From: a virus
DNA length: 64,000 nucleotides
Direction: 5' to 3' (one strand)
IMG/VR virus record: IMGVR_UViG_3300042886_000261
Span: 42,751 to 106,750 of that record
The position numbers were made by a program, and so were the translations under genes. Shown in pieces: positions 37,901-44,738 of this stretch. The notes below the pieces were generated by a model that made no database searches, was not told where the DNA came from, and worked only from the letters and a program-made list of their open reading frames with translations. Position 1 is the first letter of the stretch; every line of letters starts with the position of its first letter.

Positions 37901-38578
37901 ATAACCAAAACTCATTGCAGTATTATTAAAGAATGCACCCATACCTTTTGATGAATCATATCCTATAGCTGATGCTTGTTCATACATTCTTGCATCTTCA
38001 GTATCAGCACTAAAGTCACCTTGCATCATTTTAAGAAAACTTTTTGAATTAGATACAAATCCTCTTCCTGCTAATGGTAATAAACCATATGTTACACTTC
38101 TAACAAATTTATCTCCCCAAGTTGTATTAGCATTATATATTGCATCATTATCTCTCATAGGAGAGAATCCAATTTCATCAAATTTTGCTTGACCAAAACC
38201 AACTGCATATCTTTTGTAAAAAGAGTTACCAGATGGACCAGCATTATATGCATATACTTTTGCATATTCATTTTTATCTTGATTTAATGCAACCTTCATT
38301 TTAAATCTTTCACCAATTGCTTTTGCCATTTCTTCTGGTGATACATTTTTATTTGGATTTTTATGACTTGGTAAATTTGGGCTACGGCCAGTTATTGCAT
38401 CTTGTATTGGATAACGTGGATTTGTACTAACTAAAGGTGGAGTAACAGGAAAATAATCTCTTATTTCTCTTGATTTTTCTCCTTCAAATGGAGATAAACT
38501 TCTTGAACTAATTCCAGGTGCTTGAATTTTACCAAATTCTGGTCCAAGTGGATCTAAAGGAGCAGTACTATTTTCCAT
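31919..38578 (-). CDS. Giant virion cargo protein with PD-(D/E)XK nuclease domain, 2,219 residues
   Basis: A Lys/Glu-rich, mainly helical protein with a Pro-rich start (MENSTAPLDPLGPEF). Three Ala/Gly-rich hydrophobic stretches near 225-255, 405-420 and 565-590 may be amphipathic or membrane-active. Residues about 1510-1660 form a RecB/Cas4-like nuclease: GEMDLLLID near 1563, IIDFKTGK near 1583 and the late QQYIYARLL motif give the Asp, the D-x-K pair and the Q-x-x-Y signature. The only cysteine seen is the final residue (LNDLDC). Its ATG shares a base with the stop of the upstream cargo gene. It is probably packaged and ejected with the RNA polymerase protein; the nuclease target is unknown. 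Confidence 0.78.
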   Translation of the reverse strand: MENSTAPLDPLGPEFGKIQAPGISSRSLSPFEGEKSREIRDYFPVTPPLVSTNPRYPIQDAITGRSPNLPSHKNPNKNVSPEEMAKAIGERFKMKVALNQDKNEYAKVYAYNAGPSGNSFYKRYAVGFGQAKFDEIGFSPMRDNDAIYNANTTWGDKFVRSVTYGLLPLAGRGFVSNSKSFLKMMQGDFSADTEDARMYEQASAIGYDSSKGMGAFFNNTAMSFGYTAGILGSAILEEAAGALLAPLTGGGSFFAATANNARKIGKIGDVTEMAAKGYNAINKTINEANTITGARNMWKAAENINASKLGKFLNPIENTFDAFAGIGKNADNLTGFARLSQSTSRTAGGLFRDMRNINMSLSEARLEGGMNDNKVYDDLYNAFYEKNGRAPNDDEQYILTKKAKESGMNTLMWNTALILGTNKVVLPNFMKSGIGKRVINSKIDDVLSMKGGKIVLEKTAVTGKKLVKGEFTFVADSFKNSLKGFKAAPVKTTIKTLGKYTKANLMEGVQENLQDVITVANEKYYETTYKNKELGAHLYNKAQSSLMFDGLKDQFSSQGFETFASGALMGVFSGGLNLAKGGLDAGYNHIFNKEKFTEYKKLRKTHGETVSKRLNDLYNDPKEFFNSRLFNYGVQNNTVSNVDEADTKDAKDELSNAFVTQIYTALDTNTIEYFKDHIGSMKDLSVDEFEEAFGFEKGTGTKQQDKIDNILSNIDEVKKSYNYANDRFPNPIDLSKYDKDLPEYKDAAILSEAWQMGIKNYVFANHSFMDNAKRMTSISGKILNNPSMKKMSQADMLMVLEPSRINDEIQLVKSEIEAFSQSTDPKAKTEILKKQNRVKALEDFSSAYSMHALYNNAEGKAKVSNELFEAVKQQQGVDELTDEDKEQILEIQKNAINNELEIAYKNYLKNTNGIDSTYIFDTDIDKTFSMLKDHYTLSDEQKILVNQINLLHDPQSFMDQLKKSQIWMSNMYNNRKDYFVDMVNKQINGLENNAFLNALADKNIFMDLDAFQDYMENNIPPKEFLNETTKQVIKPGSAEYAIIFDRLQQNKELKNNAPSKENFDEKLQVKLDELKIAYDKEFNLLPKTEVKTKGETVKKDNIKIKEIIDALTVGDYVEVTVSKTDKVVTLYSSPEGLRNNNKDGNIIKVEDTKNTFSEYTVYKIELKPSKEDVQELNKKYTALKKEAIDTFDAEKDKNELKQYSIYTELKDFPKDLYSQLQNEFNKSEALASAVEDEVSDEEISDMFKAFIEKDPKAKTIIDKYNDKNVAEVEKQKSGKIEEFDFEYNNKTNNTSKFDNEQIKTLSTQFKNFRDNEEDPVKKAYYSKVINDFEKLIATRLIKSFKPGIQETIRIIEEKLSAQQKNIRKIGQSGYLLKDKKGDLLKRVTNYIQELKSEAYIYNGKSTIGEVFNDTIGATKLTKESIDAFMTNIDKKLLALENSGYTKDTLDGVASSSDNLRNYLNEILANPETSNIKTKKDLLEAIQNHISENAYEYTRKAGDYIDEQLRNFFSKEKTEFKESEITREAYDSMFGPTGFLKPIKQKIDSGELYTLAKGLVVFDEQGDVAGEMDLLLIDQTGKLHIIDFKTGKQTKWNGFVDKTKSGLNKTEDYTLQQYIYARLLKKMTGLDAEINIMPLETVINEQKYQIISVKEPTNSELLGLDNWYFPLDINNPSFAKAKSKIDAKIKIETKAPGIKVATAMNPKLVEKLVELEYPEDIIKILSKEDLAKIVDENLNYTEYQDELGASLNALAFADEYAALRKGVTEKETTPVVDKKVSTTDTKVDIDTTDKEKRARVADIITSQLELGVELPKILETLAEQGHVEKINNSAFFKQSAGRDAIVFNIDGAIVPIYRSSKGTSSKTKGEWYPFFFNGGDWLVKAGADTYKDGYNNPIIKQILDSLNKNYKYDKPIAKVEGNNQQLLSLLPLGGLNLDVSYEENSGIYDFMNYAAIAVILTDWQSKLGNIDVSGYQDYLDGASSSLIKTNPTLKSEIEKTFNGVSSIFAKLTASETLAETADTVKPRITIAEVTDKLNSIKEANVLENYLVDLRNAVKVTKQITLEDSKIIGELVKAKKEEFKQANTVISKTLLNEGDVVVVIDTVPGKTKDDVFADTGAEITVVKSDKNGVEFTYNNKEKTLSLFELDKHISTLAIEKAKEAQKANKGLDTQDKDLIAESLKVLKDFTSNTKNIDKAKANVNDKTLAEIYKELLNDLDC

Positions 38579-41500
38579 TATCTATTAGCATTATTAAATA
38601 TTTGATTACTTAAATCTCTTGCTTCTTCCCAAGCTCCAAATGCATCCATTGATGCTTTTTCTAATTGCTGACCACTTGTGATTCCATGATCTGATACTGT
38701 AAGTACTTCATAATCTTTTATTTTTGGATTATAATATTTATAATCATATTTATATGTATAACCACCAAGTATTTTATCTTTTTCAACAGTAAATTTATTT
38801 CCATTACTATCATCATTTGGATCATCAATAACATAAGGTTGATTATAAGATGAATTAAATTCTACATTAGCTTCAATAGGTGTAACTTTTGTTTGTTGAT
38901 ACATATGATTACTCCAGTTTTTTTCATCTGATATAAATGATATACCATTTTGTAAAGCATTATTAGCCATGTCTTGACTTATAATACCTGGACCTTTTTT
39001 ACCTTCAGCTGTTTCTGTATATGTATGTTTTTTTAACCATTCAGCATCAGGATAAAAAATCATTGCACCTTTACCAACTGTATTTAAAGCTAATGGTTGA
39101 GCAGCTAATCTAAATCCTTTAAGTGTTCCACCTCTCATTGATGTTTCATGAAATGCTTCTTCTATTAAAGCTTTTCCTTCTTTAACATTATTTGCACCAG
39201 TTTTAACAGGTCCATTAAATCTTACTTGAATATCTTTATCAAAATTAAGTCTATTAAGATCTTTTTGAAATCCTCTCCAACTAAATGCTCCAACTGTATT
39301 AGGGGCATCAGCATATACATTTACACCATGTTCACCAATTGTTGTTAATCCAGGAGTTCCAAATCTACCAAGTGCAGGTATTCCAGGAGGTGGTATTCTT
39401 ATTTTATCAGAACTATAACCTTTCATAACAAGTGCATGAAGTTTATCATAATCATATAGTTTTAATACTCTTGCTGTTCCTGGATTTATTTTAGGATCAT
39501 ATATGCTATATCTACCTTCTTGAGGCATTACGCTATTTAATGCTCCTGCAACTTTTGCTACATTACCAAGAATACCAAAACCAAAACTACCAAAACCTGG
39601 TGCATTTGATACTACATCAGTCATTGTATTACTTATATCCTCACCTCTTTTTCTTGCAGCTTCAACTTTTTTCCAATTTTCATAATTTGCAAGATCTTCT
39701 TTATTTACTTTTTTATTAGCAAGTACTGTACTTTCAAATACTGCTTTAGATACAGGATTACCTTGTTTATCAAACAGGTAATCAACAACATCAACAGAAC
39801 TTGGATCTGCATTAAGTACATAATTTCTAACATCTTGATTTACACTTGTTTTCCATTTTTGTAAATTTTGATCTTGAGTATAATAGTTATTTAAATTGAT
39901 ATTATAATTTAACATATTTTTACCAACAATATCAAATGCACTATTACCTTTATTATAATTAGATTTTACAAGTTGTTGAAAACTATCTGTGATTTTTTTT
40001 AATTTATTAGCACCAAGTGTTTTTCTTACAAAATCTTGTGGAGCTGCTTGTAATTGTTCATTAAATTTATCAATTGTCATACCTTTACCAAGTACATTTT
40101 CTATATCTTGAGTTGATAATTGACCTTTTAAATCTCTCATTGATGATAACATTTGTTTTAAATATGGTGTAACATTCTCATCAATACTGTTTAATTTGTT
40201 TTGACCAAGTTGTTCCATTACATTTATTTCATCTGAACTTGCACCTCTATCTTTTTGTCTTGTGGTGATTGCATCTGCATCTGGATTTAATATAGGTCTC
40301 ATGTAATTTGGATTAGCATATGTTTTACCATCTGGTCCTACAACAGTTTGTTGTAAATCAGGAGTATATGCTTTACTATCATACATTTCTTTATATGCTG
40401 CTGCATCTAAAGTACTTTGTTTTATCATTTGAGCAGATCTTTCTCTACTTGCATTAGCAGAAGCAACTTCTTGCATTCTATAACCATGCTCTTGTTCTTT
40501 AACTGCATATATGTTTGCTTCATAGTCAACTTCTCTATGTGTTCTTGCATATAAGTCTGCAGCTTCACCTAAATCTTTTTGCATTAATTTAGATGCCATA
40601 GCATTATCAATATTATATCTTAAAGATTCAACATCCCCATAAGGATTTTCAAATCCAGTTGATGTTGTAGCTGTACTTGATTTAGTTGATAATGCAGATA
40701 CAGTAGTATTATTATTTGTTTCTAATGTAGTAGTTATATTTTTTGCTTCTTGTAATCTTTCTAAATATGAAGCTGTATTTGGTGTTGCATTACCAGTTGA
40801 TACAGCTTTTTTTACTGCATCAATTTTTGTATCAGTAACATTATTTTGTTTTTCTAATTCAACTTTTCTTGCATCAGCCTCAGTCTTAAGTACTTTATAA
40901 CTTTCAGTAAGATAACTCATTTCAGCAGCATTTTTATCTCCATTAAATCTAGCTGCATTAGAATATGCATAATCTTTTCTATTTATATATGCTTGAGTTT
41001 TATAAACATCAATGACTGCTGGATCAGATCCAAGTTGTGCTTCAAGTAATCTATTTAATGGTTCAAGTATATTTTCACCATTAGTAGTTTTTACCATCCA
41101 TTTACCATCAGCTGTTGGTCTAATAGTTTCAACTTTATAACCTTGATCTTTAGCAATTTTTTGAGCTTTTTCAATTACATTTACATATGGAGTATAAGAT
41201 ACATTACCCATATTCATTGTTTCTTCAAGACTAGCTTCTTTAAATTCTTCAGTTTTATATTGTAAAAATTTTAAACCATCATCCCAATATTGTGATCTTT
41301 GTTTTTCATCTCTACTATTTTTTAAACCAGCACCATAAGCTTTTTCACTATTAATATTTTTAGTCCAAGCCATATCTTTCATAAGATGTTTATCTTGATA
41401 GAAAGGTTTAAATACCTGAGTAGCCTGATCAACATTTTGGTCTAATGATAAATCTAAACCAGAGACACGTTTTAAATTAAAATCAATTGCTTTAATTAAC

Positions 41501-41697
41501 TCATCTTTCTTTTTAAGATTATCTCCATGAGTTAAATCTGCATAGAAATATTGACCATAAACATTATTTAATGCTTTATAGTTTGTATCATACTGATTTT
41601 GCTTTGTCTGCAATGCTGTTGCATAAAAGTTTAAATCAGGTTGAAAGGGTTGAAATTGAGGAATAAAATCAGTGACACCTTGTAAATATGTTGACAT
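38578..41697 (-). CDS. Virion cargo protein, 1,039 residues
   Basis: A largely helical structural protein beginning MSTYLQGVTDFIPQFQPFQP, an aromatic/Gln/Pro start of the type found in crAss-like cargo proteins. The middle is rich in Thr/Asn/Ala (a Thr/Ser stretch near residues 325-345) and the C-terminal third is beta-rich (GGYTYKYDYKYY). I find no cysteine at all. Position between the motif-bearing cargo proteins and the nuclease/polymerase giants suggests it is packaged in the head or tail lumen. A hairpin-bearing gap of 65 bases precedes it. Confidence 0.68.
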   Translation of the reverse strand: MSTYLQGVTDFIPQFQPFQPDLNFYATALQTKQNQYDTNYKALNNVYGQYFYADLTHGDNLKKKDELIKAIDFNLKRVSGLDLSLDQNVDQATQVFKPFYQDKHLMKDMAWTKNINSEKAYGAGLKNSRDEKQRSQYWDDGLKFLQYKTEEFKEASLEETMNMGNVSYTPYVNVIEKAQKIAKDQGYKVETIRPTADGKWMVKTTNGENILEPLNRLLEAQLGSDPAVIDVYKTQAYINRKDYAYSNAARFNGDKNAAEMSYLTESYKVLKTEADARKVELEKQNNVTDTKIDAVKKAVSTGNATPNTASYLERLQEAKNITTTLETNNNTTVSALSTKSSTATTSTGFENPYGDVESLRYNIDNAMASKLMQKDLGEAADLYARTHREVDYEANIYAVKEQEHGYRMQEVASANASRERSAQMIKQSTLDAAAYKEMYDSKAYTPDLQQTVVGPDGKTYANPNYMRPILNPDADAITTRQKDRGASSDEINVMEQLGQNKLNSIDENVTPYLKQMLSSMRDLKGQLSTQDIENVLGKGMTIDKFNEQLQAAPQDFVRKTLGANKLKKITDSFQQLVKSNYNKGNSAFDIVGKNMLNYNINLNNYYTQDQNLQKWKTSVNQDVRNYVLNADPSSVDVVDYLFDKQGNPVSKAVFESTVLANKKVNKEDLANYENWKKVEAARKRGEDISNTMTDVVSNAPGFGSFGFGILGNVAKVAGALNSVMPQEGRYSIYDPKINPGTARVLKLYDYDKLHALVMKGYSSDKIRIPPPGIPALGRFGTPGLTTIGEHGVNVYADAPNTVGAFSWRGFQKDLNRLNFDKDIQVRFNGPVKTGANNVKEGKALIEEAFHETSMRGGTLKGFRLAAQPLALNTVGKGAMIFYPDAEWLKKHTYTETAEGKKGPGIISQDMANNALQNGISFISDEKNWSNHMYQQTKVTPIEANVEFNSSYNQPYVIDDPNDDSNGNKFTVEKDKILGGYTYKYDYKYYNPKIKDYEVLTVSDHGITSGQQLEKASMDAFGAWEEARDLSNQIFNNANR

Positions 41698-41772
41698 AAT
41701 ATTAGTATTAATCTATATTGTAAATATATTAAAATTTTATAAGTTTACTAAACCTATAAAGTTTAAGTAAAC
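41698..41772 (-). promoter_or_regulatory. Hairpin and AT-rich leader between two cargo genes
   Basis: An imperfect hairpin at 41743-41772 pairs GTTTACTTAAAC with GTTTAGTAAAC (one bulge, 7-base loop) and overlaps the stop codon of the 988-residue gene. Below it, on the coding strand, an A/T-only stretch includes TATATTTA, close to the Bacteroidota -7 box TAnnTTTG. It may be a weak terminator, an RNA processing site, or part of a late promoter. The 9-mer TAGTAAACT recurs in the gap at 47067-47126. Confidence 0.4.
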
Positions 41773-44729
41773 ATAAAAGGAAAAACATTAGATCCCATTA
41801 CATATCCCATTTTAGTAGCACCACCTTTTTTCTGGTATTGTCCTTTTTGTAAATTATAATTTGCAAGTATAGCTTCTAAGTTTGATTCATCAGCTACTGG
41901 TCCTTTTAAACGGTTTCTTAATAATATTTCACCATATGCAGGATCTATATGAGAATTTTGTAATCCTTCTGCATATGCAAGATAGTCTTCATATGTAGTA
42001 GGTTTTGCTCTCTTACCATTTCTAAAATACATTTTACCACCTACACTAGGATCAATTGCATATTGTGGAGTCATTTGATTCATTGCATCAGTTTGATACA
42101 TATTAGTAAGTAATGTATTTTCTGCTTCACCTAAATTATGTCTTAAAGCACGTTTAGTATTATCCCTTTGTTGATTACCAATTACATTTTGATCATATAA
42201 TTGTTTAGCTAATCCTTGATTATATCTTTGTGCTTCATTTCTTATTTGTGTATTATTACCTTCAAATTGATTAGCAATACCAACATTTTGATTATTAAAT
42301 TGTGCAAGTGTATCAGCTGCATTTTTAGCAAACTGTCCACTAACAGATGATGCTCTACTTGAATAATCTTGAGCACCCATAAATTGTCCTAATCCTTGAT
42401 TAGTAATACTTGCTAATTCTGCATTTGCTGCTAAATTTCTAGTTGGATCTACAAAATGAGGAGTCATTGCTTCAGGATGATAATAAGGTGCCCAAGGCTT
42501 ATAATTTTTAGTACTAAAGTAATCTAATCCAGCATTAAGTCTATTTAATCTATCTTGTGCCCATGGTTCAAGTGGAGGCATAGGAGGATATTGTTCTTGT
42601 GCATCATCTAAATTATCAACATTTTCAGCAGCATCATCAGTTTTTGCAACAGCATCATCTTGTTCATATTGAAAATCAGGTTTAAATCCAAGAGCATCAA
42701 AATGTTCAATCCCACCTAATATATCATCACCTATTGCTGGTCTATATTCATTTTTACCTACTAAACCTTCAATACCTTTTGTAACTTCAGAATAATTTTT
42801 TTTATAAAAATCTTCTGATAATAAATCTTTATCATCTTTTGGTATATCTTTAATACCAAGAGTAGTTGCAAATTGTCTTCTTACTAATGCTTTTGCTTTT
42901 GGATCTTTTTGTATACGGTCAACTTCAGCAAATGCATCATCATCTGACATACCTAAACCTTTAGCTTGTTCAAATACAAATCTTTGTTCATATAAATCAG
43001 GAGTAAATCCTGCTACAAATGAACCTGAACCTTTTATTTTACCATTAACTGTTTTAGAATATGGACCTGTTGAACCTTGACTAACAATTTTATATTTATC
43101 AGTTCCAAATACTCCTGCAGCATTAGTTACATTTACTACTCTAGATAATAATACTCTATCTTTAAAATCACCTTTCCAGTTACCAGTAATTTTTATTTTA
43201 CCACTCTTTTTTGGTTCTTCAATAATAGTTCCAGCATCAATACCTTTTTTTATAATGGCATTTGCATCTTCCATCAATTTAGCATTTTCAGGAGATTCAT
43301 TTTTAAATGCATCAGCAGTTATACCTAAAGATTTTGTATCAGCTGTTACTTTACCAAGTGTATATGCAGTTACTTTTTTGTAAGAACCATCTTCTTGTTT
43401 AACATAATCTCCAACTTGTGTATCAGTAGTAATTCTATCTCTTACTACTGCTCCTGTAGGTAAATTATCTTTATTATATATTTTATTTTTAACTTCACCT
43501 TTAGTTTGATATCTAGTAAGTGCTCCACCTTCTCTATATTGTGTATCATGGAACGGCATACCATATCCACCCATAGTCATTCCATACTGAGCCATAGGAG
43601 CTTCCATCATTTCCTCTTGTGGATTCTGTCCTTGAGGACCTTCAGCCATCTCTTCTTGAGGATTTTGTTGTCCTTGTTGCATTACTTCTTGAATAGCAGC
43701 TTGTGCTTCTTCTTGAGGCATACCAATTTCTACAAGTATTTGCATTATTGCTTGAGGCGGAACTTGTTTTTGTAGTAATTGCATTATTACATCTTCAGGT
43801 TGTGCACCTTGTTGTAACATTTGTTGAACTTGTTGAACCATTTGTGCAAGAGGATTACCTTCACCTTGTTGTTGTGGTGCTCCTTGTTGTTGCTGTTGTT
43901 GCATCATTGCCATTTCTTCAGGAGAAGGTTGACCTTGTTCCATTCCTTCTTGAGCTACTCTTAATCTTCTACCCATTTGAAAGCCATATCTTCCCATTGG
44001 AGCTTCCATAGATTCTTCTTCAGGAGCTTGTTCACCCATACCTTGATTCTCATATGGGTTATTCATTGCTTGATTATTAACCTGTGCTTCTGGTTGAGCT
44101 TTTTGTGGTACTAAGTCTTCTTCTTTGATACCCATTGCTTCCATATATGGTCTAGCTACTTCAGGTACACCTTGTGGGAATCCTTTTTTAGCTTCTTGTG
44201 CAAGAGCTAATGCACCAAGTTTCATATTAATATTTTTAATCATTAACTCAGCAGACTTTTTATCTACTTTATCTGAGTTAGGATCTTCTAGTATTTTTCT
44301 GTATTTATTTAAATCATATGGTTTAGCTAATTCAGCAGGAGTATATCCTTTTTTACCACATGCTTTTCCAAACATCTTTAAAATTTTACAATCAGTAATC
44401 TTCATAGATGCAGTATCACTGAATATAAATGTACCATCAGGCAAATTTAAAGGAGTTCCTCCTGAATGATGTCTTTTTCCACCAATAAGCATATGTTCAG
44501 GAAACCCATCTCCATTGATATCACCAAATGCAGACTCACCTTTTTCAGCTTCTAAATTAGCTTCATCTCTTGGTACCTGTTTTAGATATCTAGTATTCTC
44601 AAGATGTTTTGATGAAGCATTCATATCAGCACCACCAAAACTAATTACTTGCTTATTTAAATTGTTACCTGTAAAACCTCCTGATTTTGCTTGTGGTAAT
44701 CCCTTAGTTATTTTTACTTTGAAGTACAT
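41763..44729 (-). CDS. Gln-rich virion cargo protein, 988 residues
   Basis: The N-terminal 120 residues contain GESAFGDINGDGFPEHMLIG and GTPLNLPDGTFIFSDT, which I associate with crAss-like structural proteins. Residues about 260-390 are a Gln/Met/Pro-rich disordered stretch with a run of six Gln. A recurring motif follows (GGALTRYQTKGEV near 400), also found in the next two cargo proteins upstream. The last 250 residues are helical with Gln/Asn-rich heptads (FAKNAADTLAQFNNQN). Only two cysteines are seen (DCKILKMFGKAC). No enzyme domain is recognised; a tail- or head-lumen protein is likely. Confidence 0.7.
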   Translation of the reverse strand: MYFKVKITKGLPQAKSGGFTGNNLNKQVISFGGADMNASSKHLENTRYLKQVPRDEANLEAEKGESAFGDINGDGFPEHMLIGGKRHHSGGTPLNLPDGTFIFSDTASMKITDCKILKMFGKACGKKGYTPAELAKPYDLNKYRKILEDPNSDKVDKKSAELMIKNINMKLGALALAQEAKKGFPQGVPEVARPYMEAMGIKEEDLVPQKAQPEAQVNNQAMNNPYENQGMGEQAPEEESMEAPMGRYGFQMGRRLRVAQEGMEQGQPSPEEMAMMQQQQQQGAPQQQGEGNPLAQMVQQVQQMLQQGAQPEDVIMQLLQKQVPPQAIMQILVEIGMPQEEAQAAIQEVMQQGQQNPQEEMAEGPQGQNPQEEMMEAPMAQYGMTMGGYGMPFHDTQYREGGALTRYQTKGEVKNKIYNKDNLPTGAVVRDRITTDTQVGDYVKQEDGSYKKVTAYTLGKVTADTKSLGITADAFKNESPENAKLMEDANAIIKKGIDAGTIIEEPKKSGKIKITGNWKGDFKDRVLLSRVVNVTNAAGVFGTDKYKIVSQGSTGPYSKTVNGKIKGSGSFVAGFTPDLYEQRFVFEQAKGLGMSDDDAFAEVDRIQKDPKAKALVRRQFATTLGIKDIPKDDKDLLSEDFYKKNYSEVTKGIEGLVGKNEYRPAIGDDILGGIEHFDALGFKPDFQYEQDDAVAKTDDAAENVDNLDDAQEQYPPMPPLEPWAQDRLNRLNAGLDYFSTKNYKPWAPYYHPEAMTPHFVDPTRNLAANAELASITNQGLGQFMGAQDYSSRASSVSGQFAKNAADTLAQFNNQNVGIANQFEGNNTQIRNEAQRYNQGLAKQLYDQNVIGNQQRDNTKRALRHNLGEAENTLLTNMYQTDAMNQMTPQYAIDPSVGGKMYFRNGKRAKPTTYEDYLAYAEGLQNSHIDPAYGEILLRNRLKGPVADESNLEAILANYNLQKGQYQKKGGATKMGYVMGSNVFPFMFT

Positions 44730-44738
44730 AATATAATA

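Noticed and set aside
43600-43960. Short direct repeats that could suggest a CRISPR or tandem array
   Set aside because: They are degenerate Gln/Pro/Glu codon repeats inside an open frame, without regular repeat-spacer structure.
43506-44011. Rightward frames opposite the Gln-rich cargo region
   Set aside because: They are Leu/His/Val-rich mirror images of CAA/CAG-rich coding sequence on the other strand and have no leader or operon context.
44125-44736. Rightward frames opposite the start of the 988-residue cargo gene
   Set aside because: The opposite strand codes for conserved virion motifs throughout this stretch; these frames are shadows.
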